The notes under the pieces were generated by a model. That model was not told the origin of the DNA, did no database searches, and worked only from the letters and a program-made list of their open reading frames with translations. A program made the translations under genes and the position numbers. A stretch of DNA of 64,000 nt. Source: Acinetobacter guillouiae CIP 63.46 (lineage in GTDB: Bacteria; Pseudomonadota; Gammaproteobacteria; Pseudomonadales; Moraxellaceae). Of the stretch, positions 16,276-25,023 are shown piece after piece (position 1 is the first letter of the stretch; each line of letters starts with the position of its first letter). The stretch lies in assembly GCF_000368145.1 (NCBI RefSeq), contig NZ_KB849287.1, forward strand, positions 62,001 through 126,000, read 5' to 3'.

Positions 16276-17547
16276 ATGAAAGCTCCAGTTAAAATAGTAT
16301 CCATTGCTGTATGGCTATCGGCATTCAGTTCTACCGCTTTTGCAACGACAGGCTATTTTATGCATGGCTATGGGGTAAAAGCCCAAGGCAATGCAGGGAC
16401 CTCAATCGCTCAATTTCAAGATGCATTAACGATTGCCAATAACCCAGCAGGCTTAAGCTGGATTGGTGATCGTATTGATGTGGGTGCAACCGTGTTTTCA
16501 CCTGATCGTTCAGCTGAGATTACAGCGAATCAAATGCCACAAGCTTATCCCAACGCCAATGGTCAATATGATGGCAATGGACGCAAATATTTTGTACTCC
16601 CAGAGCTTGCATTCAACCATCAAATCAATGATCAAGTTGCTTTAGGTTTAGCAATATATGGGAATGGTGGAATGAATACGGGATATAAAAATAATCCATT
16701 TGCAGCATTTGGCAACAGTGGAACAGCAGGAGTGGATTTAACACAAGTTTTTATTACTCCAGCAGTTGCTTGGAAATATTCAGAAAATCAATCTATCGGA
16801 ATTGCAACCAATATTCTCTATCAACGTTTTGAAGCACGGGGAATTGCTGGGTTTAGCGGATTTTCAGCCGATGCTTCAAATTTAAGTAATCGTGGAAAAG
16901 ATTCTGCGACTGGCATTGGTGCGCGTATCGGTTGGGCTGGAAAATTCTTTGATCAACGCTTAACCTTAGGTGCAAATTATTCTTCAAAAATTAATGCAGA
17001 TCGCTTTGATCGATATCGTGGGTTATTTGCTGAACGAGGTGACTTTGATGTTCCTGAAAGTTATGGTGTGGGTGTAGCTGTCAAAATCACACCTCTATTA
17101 ACAGTGGCTGCGGATGTACAACGAATTAACTATTCGGATGTGAAATCGGTAGGAAATCCTTTTGATCTTGCACAATTACAACAAGGTCATGCTTTTGGTT
17201 CACCACAAGGGCCAGGGTTTGGCTGGAATGATATCAATATCTATAAACTGGGTGTGTCTTATCAAGCCGATCCAAAGCTCACACTAAGAGCCGGTTATAG
17301 TCATAATGATCAACCGATTCCAGACAGTGAAGTGTTTTTAAATATTCTTGCTCCTGGGGTAATTCAAGACCACCTCAGCGTGGGTGCAACTTGGAATTTC
17401 GATCAACATCAAGAAATCAGTATTGCCTATACACATGCCTTAGAAGATGAAGTAAAAGGCAAAATTTCCCCTGCGTTTGGTGGTGGTGAAGCGAAACTCA
17501 AAATGAGTCAGGACATTTTAGGGCTGTCATATGGCTATAAATTCTAA
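16276..17547 (+). CDS. OmpP1/FadL-family outer-membrane transport protein
   Basis: A 423-residue outer-membrane beta-barrel precursor with a signal peptide (about residues 1-23, ending STAFA). The mature N-terminus TTGYFMHGYGVKAQGNAGTS and DALTIANNPAGLSWIGDR match the FadL/TodX plug region (NPAG motif). The C-terminus LSYGYKF ends in Phe as expected for BAM-dependent insertion. Family members import long-chain fatty acids or hydrophobic aromatic compounds; which substrate is used here is not readable. A role with the fatty-acid enzymes elsewhere in the window is only an inference. Confidence 0.88.
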   Translation: MKAPVKIVSIAVWLSAFSSTAFATTGYFMHGYGVKAQGNAGTSIAQFQDALTIANNPAGLSWIGDRIDVGATVFSPDRSAEITANQMPQAYPNANGQYDGNGRKYFVLPELAFNHQINDQVALGLAIYGNGGMNTGYKNNPFAAFGNSGTAGVDLTQVFITPAVAWKYSENQSIGIATNILYQRFEARGIAGFSGFSADASNLSNRGKDSATGIGARIGWAGKFFDQRLTLGANYSSKINADRFDRYRGLFAERGDFDVPESYGVGVAVKITPLLTVAADVQRINYSDVKSVGNPFDLAQLQQGHAFGSPQGPGFGWNDINIYKLGVSYQADPKLTLRAGYSHNDQPIPDSEVFLNILAPGVIQDHLSVGATWNFDQHQEISIAYTHALEDEVKGKISPAFGGGEAKLKMSQDILGLSYGYKF

Positions 17548-17592
17548 GTTTTTCTGTCAATCGCCATGAAAGCAGATGGATTCGAGAGATTT

Positions 17593-18012
17593 TTAATCTG
17601 AAATAAGACGTTTACCCAAACACACGACTTCGATTTCTTCATAGCCGAGTTGCTCATAAAAGCTTTGTACATCAATATTATCCTTACGGATTAACAGTTG
17701 CAGTTTGGGGCAACCTAATGCAACTAAACGCTTTTCAAGTTGTTGTATCAATGCAGTTGCAACACCATTACGTTGATCATGAGGATGGACAGCAAGATAA
17801 TTGACCCAGCCCCGATGCCCATCATAGCCCCCCATAACCGTAGCGATCAATTGTTCATCTTTGACCGCCAATAGAAACAATCCGTCTTTTTGTGCGACTT
17901 TACGGAAGATATCAATTTCTGGGTTGTTCCAAGGACGGGTTAAATCGCAGACTTCCCACAGTGCGATGACTTCATCTAAATCGGTTTCTTGAAACTGTCT
18001 GATAATAAACAT
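17593..18012 (-). CDS. GNAT acetyltransferase, YpeA-like
   Basis: A 139-residue GNAT enzyme with the layout of the YpeA group: DLDEVIALWEVCDLTRPWNN near the N-terminus, MGGYDGHRGWVNYLAVHP, then the acetyl-CoA loop DQRNGVATALIQQLE and FYEQLGYEEIEV at the end. YpeA-type proteins are uncharacterised acetyltransferases. The start is ATG at 18010-18012, with an AAGAGATAAAA stretch before it on the minus strand. It is convergent with the FadL-like gene, without an obvious terminator between. Confidence 0.85.
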   Translation of the reverse strand: MFIIRQFQETDLDEVIALWEVCDLTRPWNNPEIDIFRKVAQKDGLFLLAVKDEQLIATVMGGYDGHRGWVNYLAVHPHDQRNGVATALIQQLEKRLVALGCPKLQLLIRKDNIDVQSFYEQLGYEEIEVVCLGKRLISD

Positions 18013-18225
18013 AGAATTTTTATCTCTTGTTTTTTAAAACAATCTTTACAGCAGATTAATATAAAAAGCCTCAGTTGATAAGTTTATTTTTTAGACAATA
18101 CGTAAATAATTTTTGTTGAGTTTGTTAACTTATAAAAACGCGATAGGCTGAGAATAGTGATTTTTTATTGATTGAAAGTGTGCATAATAATGGAGGCATA
18201 ATTTAAAACAAAAAAGGAACTTCAC

Positions 18226-19872
18226 GTGAATAAACAGGAATTTGATTATATTATTATCGGTGGTGGAAGCTCAGGCTGTGTGTTGGCTGGGCGTTTATCA
18301 GAAAACCCGCAAGTTTCTGTTTGTCTACTTGAAGCAGGGGGGGCAGGTGAGGGTTGGAAAGTAGAAGTTCCTTGTGCAGCAGTGATTAGCATTCCAACCA
18401 AGATCAATAACTGGGCCTTTGAAACTGTACCGCAAAAGGGCTTAAATGGTCGTAAAGGCTATCAGCCTCGTGGAAAATGCTTAGGTGGCTCGTCAGCAAT
18501 TAATGCCATGGTGTATATCCGTGGGCATCGACAAGATTATGATGATTGGGCAGCCTTAGGCAATACTGGTTGGTCATATGATGAAGTCTTGCCTTATTTT
18601 ATTAAGTCTGAAAATAACCAAAGAATTAAAAATCAATATCATGGCAATGCTGGACCACTTTCAGTTATTGATTTACGCAGTGATAATCCCTTACAGCAAA
18701 AATATATCGCAGCCGCCAAAGAGCAGGGTTATCGAATTCTGGATGACTTCAATGGAGAAGAGCAGGAAGGTTTAGGCGTTTATCAAGTGACCCATATCAA
18801 TGGGGAGCGTTGTAGTTCCGCACGGGCTTATTTATTTCCTCACCGAGATCGTAAAAATTTAACGGTTGAAACCCATGCACAGACTCAGCGAATCTTGATT
18901 GAAAATGGCGTGGCTGTTGGGGTGGAATACAAGCAATGTGGTCAGCTGAAACAAATCTTTGCACGTCGAGAAGTGTTATTGAGTGCGGGAGCGATGCAGT
19001 CGCCACAGATTCTGATGCTTTCAGGTGTTGGCGACCAACAAGAACTTGCGCAACATGGCATTGAGGTGAAACAGCACTTACCTGGTGTAGGGAAAAATTT
19101 TCATGATCATCCTGATTTTATTTTTGGTTATAAAGTCAGTGAAATTCAAGGCACCTTTGGCTTATCTATTCCAGGTTCAATTGATCTATTTAAACAAATT
19201 AGGCGTTATCGTAAAGAACGCCGTGGTTTGATGACTACGAATTTTGCTGAGTGTGGCGGTTTTATTAAAAGTTCAAATGAGCAAAGTCTACCGAATTTAC
19301 AATTACATTTTGTGATTGCACTGGTGGATAACCATGCACGAACGATGCACACAGGGCATGGTATTTCCTGTCATGTCTGCCTTTTAAATCCAGTCAGTCG
19401 GGGTTCGATTAAGATAAGTGGGCCAAGTATCGATGATCCTTTATTGATTGATCCGAATTTTTATGGTGAAGAATCTGATTTAGAAGAAATGGTTAAAGGC
19501 TTTAAACTCACTCAGAGATTAATGCAATCTGATGCTTTTAAAAGCATGATTAAAGAAGATTTATTTACAGCCACGGTAAAAACAGATGAGGACATTCGCC
19601 AAGTTTTAAGAGATCGCTCAGATACCGTTTATCACCCTGTGGGAAGTTGTAAAATGGGGGTAGACGATATGGCTGTGGTTGATCCACGGTTACGGGTTTA
19701 TGGTATTCAAAACCTGCGTGTGGTCGATGCGTCAATCATGCCAAAAGTGGTGAATGGCAATACCAATGCCCCTGCAATTATGATTGCAGAGAAAGCGGTT
19801 GAGATGATTAATCAGGACCAAGCTGGTGTGGCGTTTATTGAAAAGAAAGATAAAGTGCGTGTTGCAATCTGA
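18226..19872 (+). CDS. GMC-family FAD oxidoreductase (choline/alcohol dehydrogenase-like)
   Basis: A 548-residue GMC flavoprotein. The ADP-binding motif is IIGGGSSGCVLAGRL at residues 8-22, the GMC signature 1 region is GRKGYQPRGKCLGGSSAINA and signature 2 is GAMQSPQILMLSGVG. The active-site His is in YHPVGSCKMG near residue 468 and NGNTNAPAIMIAEKA closes the fold. The sequence suits AlkJ- or BetA-like enzymes oxidising alcohols; no betaine genes (betB, betI, betT) lie beside it, so I do not call it betA. Start GTG 18226 with AAAGGAAC before it. Monocistronic with its own terminator. Confidence 0.88.
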   Translation: MNKQEFDYIIIGGGSSGCVLAGRLSENPQVSVCLLEAGGAGEGWKVEVPCAAVISIPTKINNWAFETVPQKGLNGRKGYQPRGKCLGGSSAINAMVYIRGHRQDYDDWAALGNTGWSYDEVLPYFIKSENNQRIKNQYHGNAGPLSVIDLRSDNPLQQKYIAAAKEQGYRILDDFNGEEQEGLGVYQVTHINGERCSSARAYLFPHRDRKNLTVETHAQTQRILIENGVAVGVEYKQCGQLKQIFARREVLLSAGAMQSPQILMLSGVGDQQELAQHGIEVKQHLPGVGKNFHDHPDFIFGYKVSEIQGTFGLSIPGSIDLFKQIRRYRKERRGLMTTNFAECGGFIKSSNEQSLPNLQLHFVIALVDNHARTMHTGHGISCHVCLLNPVSRGSIKISGPSIDDPLLIDPNFYGEESDLEEMVKGFKLTQRLMQSDAFKSMIKEDLFTATVKTDEDIRQVLRDRSDTVYHPVGSCKMGVDDMAVVDPRLRVYGIQNLRVVDASIMPKVVNGNTNAPAIMIAEKAVEMINQDQAGVAFIEKKDKVRVAI

Positions 19873-19926
19873 GTCTTTAGATATTTAAAAAATCAGTGGG
19901 TGGGCATTCAAACCCAAATAAGCCCA

Positions 19927-19956
19927 TAAAAAAAACGCCCTGAAGGGCGTTTTTAC
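19927..19956. terminator. Terminator between the GMC gene and the CoA-transferase gene
   Basis: AAAAAAAACGCCC, loop TGA, AGGGCGTTTTTAC. The A and T tracts make it usable in both directions for the convergent genes. Confidence 0.9.
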
Positions 19957-19978
19957 TTTTTACATCAGATTTAAAATC

Positions 19979-21502
19979 TTATGCAGATTTTTTAGCTTGA
20001 TCTTCTAAAGAAGCAAGCATATGGCCTGTTTCTTCAAAGTTATAATGCCAAGAAAGTGCTTCGCGAAGAATATGCGGTGTTTGACCACCTTTTTCACATG
20101 CACGATCAAAGTAATCATTCAATGCATCACGATACATTGGGTGAGCACAGTTATTGATGACTGCACGAGCACGTTCACGAGGCGCTAAACCACGTAAGTC
20201 AGCAAGACCTTGTTCAGTCACAAGAATATCAACATCATGCTCAGCATGGTCGATATGTGAAGCAAATGGAACAACAGAAGAGATGTCGCCACCTTTTGCA
20301 ATTGATTTGGTCACGAAGATTGCTAAATGTGCATTACGTGCGAAATCACCTGAACCACCGATACCATTCATCATCTTGGTACCACACACATGGGTCGAGT
20401 TGACGTTGCCGTAAATATCGAACTCAAGTGCAGTATTGATCCCAATGATGCCTAAGCGGCGAACCAATTCAGGATGGTTTGAAATCTCTTGTGGACGTAG
20501 AACCAGTTTGTCTTTGTATTGTTCTAGGTTGTTAAATACTTTTTCGCCATATTTAGCAGAAAGGGTAATTGATGAACCTGAAGCAAATTTCATTTTACCC
20601 GCATCAATCAACTCGAAAGTACAGTCTTGCAGTACTTCTGAATACATCACCAAATCTTCAAAGTTAGAATCTTTAAGACCAGTTAATACCGCATTGGCAA
20701 TTGAACCGATGCCCGCTTGTAAAGGACCAAGATTTGAAGGTAAACGACCTTCTTCAACTTCTTTTTCAAAAAATGCGATTAAGTGGTTGGCAATACCTTG
20801 AGTTTCATCATCTGGTAGTGTCACCGTTGATGGAGAGTCATGATATTCGCTGTTAATCACGATACCCACGATTTTTGCAGGATCAATATTGATTGCAGGT
20901 GTACCAATACGTTGATCAACATGCGTCAAAGGAATTGCTTGACGTGTTGGACGGTAGGTTGGGATGTAAATATCGTGTAAGCCTTCAAAAGCAGGGCTTA
21001 AGTTGGTGTTGATTTCAACAATCACTTTTTCAGCAAAAATTGCAAAGCTTGCAGAGTTGCCCACAGATGTTGTTGGAATGATGCCACCATCTTCAGTAAT
21101 CGCAATCGCTTCAATCACCGCAACATCAGGTTTTTTCAACTGAAGGTTACGCATTTGCTCAACAGTTTCAGACAAATGCTGATCGATGAACATCACTTCA
21201 CCGTTGTTGATGGCTTTACGTAAAGTGTTATCGACTTGGAACGGTAAACGACGCGCAAGTACACCGGCTTCAGTTAATTGTTTGTCTAGATCATTACCTA
21301 AACTTGCACCTGTGATTAAAGTAATCTTCAACGGATTCACTTTGGCTTGTTTTACCAGCGCTAAAGGTACAGCTTTTGCTTCACCTGCACGAGTAAATCC
21401 ACTCATCCCCACAGTCATCCCATCTTGGATAAAAGTTGCAGCTTGTTCTGCGCTCATGACTTTGTCATGGAGAGATGCTAAACGAATACGATCTAAAGAC
21501 AT
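19979..21502 (-). CDS. Acetyl-CoA hydrolase/transferase family (succinate:acetate CoA-transferase type)
   Basis: A 507-residue class I CoA-transferase. The N-terminal domain has GMTVGMSGFTRAGEAKAVP, the C-terminal domain has the catalytic Glu in VMYSEVLQD and the glycine-rich ANAVLTGL, GGSGDFARNA and AEHDVDILVTEQGLADLRGL. This pattern matches the Cat1/AarC-type enzymes that move CoA between succinyl-CoA and acetate. Hydrolase activity cannot be excluded. In Acinetobacter it would support acetate metabolism. The start is ATG at 21500-21502. Confidence 0.9.
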   Translation of the reverse strand: MSLDRIRLASLHDKVMSAEQAATFIQDGMTVGMSGFTRAGEAKAVPLALVKQAKVNPLKITLITGASLGNDLDKQLTEAGVLARRLPFQVDNTLRKAINNGEVMFIDQHLSETVEQMRNLQLKKPDVAVIEAIAITEDGGIIPTTSVGNSASFAIFAEKVIVEINTNLSPAFEGLHDIYIPTYRPTRQAIPLTHVDQRIGTPAINIDPAKIVGIVINSEYHDSPSTVTLPDDETQGIANHLIAFFEKEVEEGRLPSNLGPLQAGIGSIANAVLTGLKDSNFEDLVMYSEVLQDCTFELIDAGKMKFASGSSITLSAKYGEKVFNNLEQYKDKLVLRPQEISNHPELVRRLGIIGINTALEFDIYGNVNSTHVCGTKMMNGIGGSGDFARNAHLAIFVTKSIAKGGDISSVVPFASHIDHAEHDVDILVTEQGLADLRGLAPRERARAVINNCAHPMYRDALNDYFDRACEKGGQTPHILREALSWHYNFEETGHMLASLEDQAKKSA

Positions 21503-21707
21503 GGTTTACGCTCAATTCTTGTTCAAAACTAGACGGATTGTACCGCCCTCAAACTGAATTGTGCATGCCTCTAATGCTAAGGTCTAATTTTTTCAATAAA
21601 TGCAGGTATAAATTCTGGTGATGGTTTTTAAGTTATTATTTATTAATAAAATAATGATGGCTGTTTGTTAAATAAACAAAGTTAAGTGCTGGTTTATTGA
21701 GCAATCA

Positions 21708-23168
21708 CTAAAAGTGATCACTCAAACTTTGTTTGATTTTTTGAATTGGATTTGTAGGTATCGATTCTTCCTCAACTTTTATTGAAGTTGGTAGTGAAAT
21801 GATGGCTTGTAAGCCGCCTTCAGGACGGTTGGAAATCAACAGTTCACCTTGATGAATATCCACAATTCGTTTGACGATGGCCAAACCTAGACCACTCCCT
21901 TGTACTGTACGTGCGGCATCACCACGGACAAAAGGTTGCATAAGTCCTTCAATTTGGTCTTCGGGAATTCCTTCACCATTGTCTGCTACACAGATTTTAA
22001 TATGCTCGTCTTCTACAAAAGCACTGAGTTCAATTGGTTCAGCCCCATAGCGTTTTGAGTTGTTGATGAGATTGCCAATCAGGCGTTTTAACGACAGTGA
22101 GCGTGCAGTAATGATCGGTAATTCTTGCGGTGTGAACTGAATATCTAAGGGTTTAAACTGAATGATTAATTCTTGTAGCAAAGCATTGATATTGGTTTCT
22201 TGAAGCTCCTCATCTGAGCCATCACGCATATAGGAAATAAACTGACTTAAAATGGCATCCATATCATCAACATCATAAATCAAACCTTCTTTTAAAAAGT
22301 CATCATCAGACATCATCTCTGCACTTAAACGGATCCGTGTCAGCGGTGTTCTTAAATCATGAGAAATACCCGCCAACATGATTTGGCGATCACGTTCAGT
22401 TTGTTCAAGTGTATACACCATCTGGTTAAAAGCTTGATTCACCTCACGAATTTCTTGTGGTCCGTGATTGGTTTCCAAGTAGGGTGCCTTTCCTGTTTTA
22501 CTGTAGTTATTTGCTGCATGTTGTAAGCGACGTAACGGGCGGTTGAGCTGTCTGACCAGTGTCAGGATGATCGCTGCGGCAATCAGTGGAATACCCAATA
22601 ACCAGGCTAAAATCAGTTCAGGACTATAGTTAGCATAGGTATTGAGAGGTTCACGGACCCAATTGCCATTCATTTCAGGGGTTTGAACCCAAATGCGCGG
22701 ACTGGGTTTAAACTGGAAATAAACCGTCACATCTTTGATTTTTAATTCTTGAGCAAGCTGGTTCTCAATACGATTGGTAAAGAAATCTGCAATAATTTTG
22801 TCTTTTACATTTGGGTATTCTTTGGGATCTGTAACATATTCAACGCCAACCCGTTGCTTTAACCATTCGTCAATATCGAGTTGTATTTCGTCATGGTAAA
22901 TCTGCAAGCGCGGATTATTGACCATTTCCAGTTCAACTGCCAAAAAACGTGCATGTTGTTGAATTTCAGGTAAATAAAGCGTTTTCCAGAAAAACCACAG
23001 TGACATAAATAGGCTAAAGAACACCACGAATACCACCAATACTGTGGTGCGCATTGCCGCTGAACGAGGTTTGACTTTATCGAGGAAGCGTTCCCAAGGT
23101 GTACGTTTGCGTTCTTTGTAGGTGACAAAGTCGGTAAATTCTTGTGGGTCTATGGGTTCTAATTTCAC
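21708..23168 (-). CDS. envZ: Sensor histidine kinase EnvZ
   Basis: A 486-residue inner-membrane kinase. TM1 is about residues 40-62 (TTVLVVFVVFFSLFMSLWFF), a periplasmic region follows to about 185, and TM2 is LAWLLGIPLIAAAIILTLV. A HAMP domain (RQLNRPLRRLQHAANNYS) leads to the H box ISHDLRTPLTRIRLSAE with the phospho-His, the N box NLINNSKRYG, G1 DNGEGIP and G2 GSGLGLAIVKR. It phosphorylates OmpR in response to osmotic or envelope signals. The start appears to be GTG 23166-23168. It lies unusually far (379 bp) from ompR, with a terminator in the gap. Confidence 0.92.
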   Translation of the reverse strand: MKLEPIDPQEFTDFVTYKERKRTPWERFLDKVKPRSAAMRTTVLVVFVVFFSLFMSLWFFWKTLYLPEIQQHARFLAVELEMVNNPRLQIYHDEIQLDIDEWLKQRVGVEYVTDPKEYPNVKDKIIADFFTNRIENQLAQELKIKDVTVYFQFKPSPRIWVQTPEMNGNWVREPLNTYANYSPELILAWLLGIPLIAAAIILTLVRQLNRPLRRLQHAANNYSKTGKAPYLETNHGPQEIREVNQAFNQMVYTLEQTERDRQIMLAGISHDLRTPLTRIRLSAEMMSDDDFLKEGLIYDVDDMDAILSQFISYMRDGSDEELQETNINALLQELIIQFKPLDIQFTPQELPIITARSLSLKRLIGNLINNSKRYGAEPIELSAFVEDEHIKICVADNGEGIPEDQIEGLMQPFVRGDAARTVQGSGLGLAIVKRIVDIHQGELLISNRPEGGLQAIISLPTSIKVEEESIPTNPIQKIKQSLSDHF

Positions 23169-23547
23169 AGGAGCATTCCAATCTGTGCGATATTCTTAAT
23201 CTATGGATTTCAGTTTAAAGGATGGCAGATTTATCGCAATATTAAAAATGTTAGGTTACTCGGCTTTAACTTATTTATTGTCATAAATACTCAGATTAAA
23301 ATATTTAAACTCAATAAAATAAGAGACTTATTGCATTGAGATCACACAGTTTTTGTAGAGTCGCCCAATATGCTTATATTTAAAATACCAGTGAAATCAT
23401 AAGTAAATAAGTGTAGCTCTAGGGCAAAGCCATCAAGACTATTATTTAGGATGAATAAATATGGATAAAAAAATACTGGACACATGCAAAACCAAGTATG
23501 TGACCAGTACTTTTGAAACTGATTCATGCTATCGAATCAAGATCTAT
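23169..23547. other. ompR-envZ intergenic region
   Basis: 379 bp without a credible gene. It holds the ompR terminator at 23467-23509 and about 300 bp of AT-rich DNA before envZ, which presumably carries an envZ promoter or a small RNA; I cannot place a convincing promoter by eye. A small plus-strand frame at 23461-23643 spans the terminator and the ompR 3' end and is not considered real. Confidence 0.6.
23467..23509 (-). terminator. Terminator of ompR inside the ompR-envZ gap
   Basis: On the minus strand TACTGGTCACAT and ATGTGTCCAGTA (one A-A mismatch in plus-strand terms) form an 11-pair stem and are followed by TTTTTTTA. It starts 38 bases after the ompR stop. Confidence 0.75.
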
Positions 23548-24312
23548 TTATTCCGCACCATCTGGAACGAACACATAACCTACGCCCCAAACTGTTTGAA
23601 TATAACGTGCGCGTGCAGGGTTTTCTTCAATCAAACGACGTAAGCGAGAAACTTGAACATCGATTGAACGTTCCATTGCACCCCATTCACGACCACGTGC
23701 AAGATTCATCAACTTGTCACGTGTTAATGGTTCACGTGGATGCTGAACTAATGCCTTCAAGACCGCAAACTCACCTGTGGTTAATGTGACCACTTGCCCT
23801 TCACGCGTCAGGGTACGTGTTGATAAATCTAAAGACCAAGGGCCGAAAGACACAACTTCTACGTTTTGACTTGGTGCACCTGGAACTTCACGGACTTGAC
23901 GACGTAATACGGCACGAATACGTGCTAATAACTCATTTGGATTAAATGGTTTAGGCAAATAATCATCCGCACCAGCTTCTAAGCCAGCAATACGGTCTGA
24001 GTCACTGCCTCGTGCGGTCAGCATGATGACAGGTGTATCTATATTTGATGAGCGTAAACGTCTACAAATGCTTAAACCATCTTCTACAGGAAGCATAAAG
24101 TCTAAAACGATGAGTGAAAATAACTCACGTTGTAATAGGCGATCCATCTGCGTTGCGTCGTGGGCCGTTTTTACCACAAAGCCTTTATCTTCAAGGAAAC
24201 GCTGTAAAAGGGTACGTAAACGCACATCATCATCGACTACTAAAATGCGTTCGACGCGGTCAGTTTCGTTATGTACGATATCTGTATTTTCAGCAGGTAC
24301 AACCAAACTCAT
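23548..24312 (-). CDS. ompR: Response regulator OmpR
   Basis: A 254-residue OmpR/PhoB-class regulator. The receiver domain has the acidic pocket in ILVVDDDVRLRTLL, the phospho-acceptor Asp in LIVLDFMLPVEDG, the Thr in VIMLTARGSD and the Lys in DYLPKPFNPNELLARI. The winged-helix domain ends RSIDVQVSRLRRLIEENP and YIQTVWGVGYVFVPDG, strongly OmpR-like. It has a short extra N-terminus before the receiver (about 20 residues) compared with E. coli OmpR. Start ATG 24310-24312 with GGGAG upstream. It ends at a terminator instead of running into envZ. Confidence 0.95.
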   Translation of the reverse strand: MSLVVPAENTDIVHNETDRVERILVVDDDVRLRTLLQRFLEDKGFVVKTAHDATQMDRLLQRELFSLIVLDFMLPVEDGLSICRRLRSSNIDTPVIMLTARGSDSDRIAGLEAGADDYLPKPFNPNELLARIRAVLRRQVREVPGAPSQNVEVVSFGPWSLDLSTRTLTREGQVVTLTTGEFAVLKALVQHPREPLTRDKLMNLARGREWGAMERSIDVQVSRLRRLIEENPARARYIQTVWGVGYVFVPDGAE

Positions 24313-24468
24313 GATGTACTCCCTTAATGTTGTAAATTATAAATATTCGTCAATCTCAGTATACTGCCTAAGCTCTTGTTAAGACTATGTATCAAATTGC
24401 TCAAAAATACAATTTTCAGGCTGTTTTGAAACCAAAAAACAACATCTATAACGATTTAAGATGATTCT

Positions 24469-24915
24469 ATGTTTATAAATAAAAAGATATACCATATGCA
24501 AATGAAAGTTTTATGTATTTTGGCAATAAGTTTTGCTTTAAGTGCATGTATTAGCCGACTTTCCAGACCTGAAATCTCAGGACAAGTGATTGACCAATTT
24601 GACCAACCGATTGATCAGGTTCAAGTTGGTGAAACGCAAACAGATGTGCAGGGTAACTTTCGACTCAAGGAGCGACGCTATGCTGCATTTTTGCTGAAAG
24701 AAATCATGTATATGGAAGCACCACCAATATTTGTACAAGAGCGTCTAAGTAAACAGGGTTATCAGCCGTGTGATTTGCAATATTTCAATTCTCATGGCGG
24801 TGGACAGCGCAAAGGTGCACAGTGGAAAGTTGGAAAAATTATTTTACAAAGCAATTTAAATGCAGCAAAGCAGGATGAAATACCCGATTGCACTGTAAAA
24901 ACTCAAGAAAAATGA
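24469..24915 (+). CDS. Hypothetical lipoprotein with regulatory-like beta domain
   Basis: A 148-residue exported lipoprotein: hydrophobic stretch MKVLCILAISFALSAC with lipobox LSAC. The next part, ISGQVIDQFDQPIDQVQVGE and QTDVQGNFRLKE, matches the carboxypeptidase-regulatory-like (transthyretin-type) beta-sandwich seen in many envelope proteins. The remainder (GGGQRKGAQWKVGKIILQ) is not recognised. ATG codons at 24469, 24496 and 24502 are all in frame; the last two give a more typical short signal peptide, the first gives 27 residues to the Cys. Function unknown. Confidence 0.65.
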   Translation: MFINKKIYHMQMKVLCILAISFALSACISRLSRPEISGQVIDQFDQPIDQVQVGETQTDVQGNFRLKERRYAAFLLKEIMYMEAPPIFVQERLSKQGYQPCDLQYFNSHGGGQRKGAQWKVGKIILQSNLNAAKQDEIPDCTVKTQEK

Positions 24916-25023
24916 TCTTTTATCACTTTTTTCACTGCTAATTTGCAAAACAATTGTGGATTTTATGGTCTTGGTCTTTATAATCACTAACTTTTAGTCC
25001 TTATCCTTGTGGAATTAAACACG

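Noticed and set aside
18226-19872. Calling the GMC oxidoreductase betA (choline dehydrogenase)
   Set aside because: The family fits, but no other choline or betaine genes are adjacent and many GMC enzymes of similar length exist.
20154-21557. Long plus-strand frames opposite the CoA-transferase gene
   Set aside because: The opposite strand codes for a complete, clearly recognised enzyme; these frames are by-products of its codon pattern.
23461-23643. Plus-strand frame of about 60 codons between envZ and ompR
   Set aside because: It spans the ompR terminator hairpin and the ompR 3' end and has no ribosome-binding site or protein-like composition; the terminator explains it.
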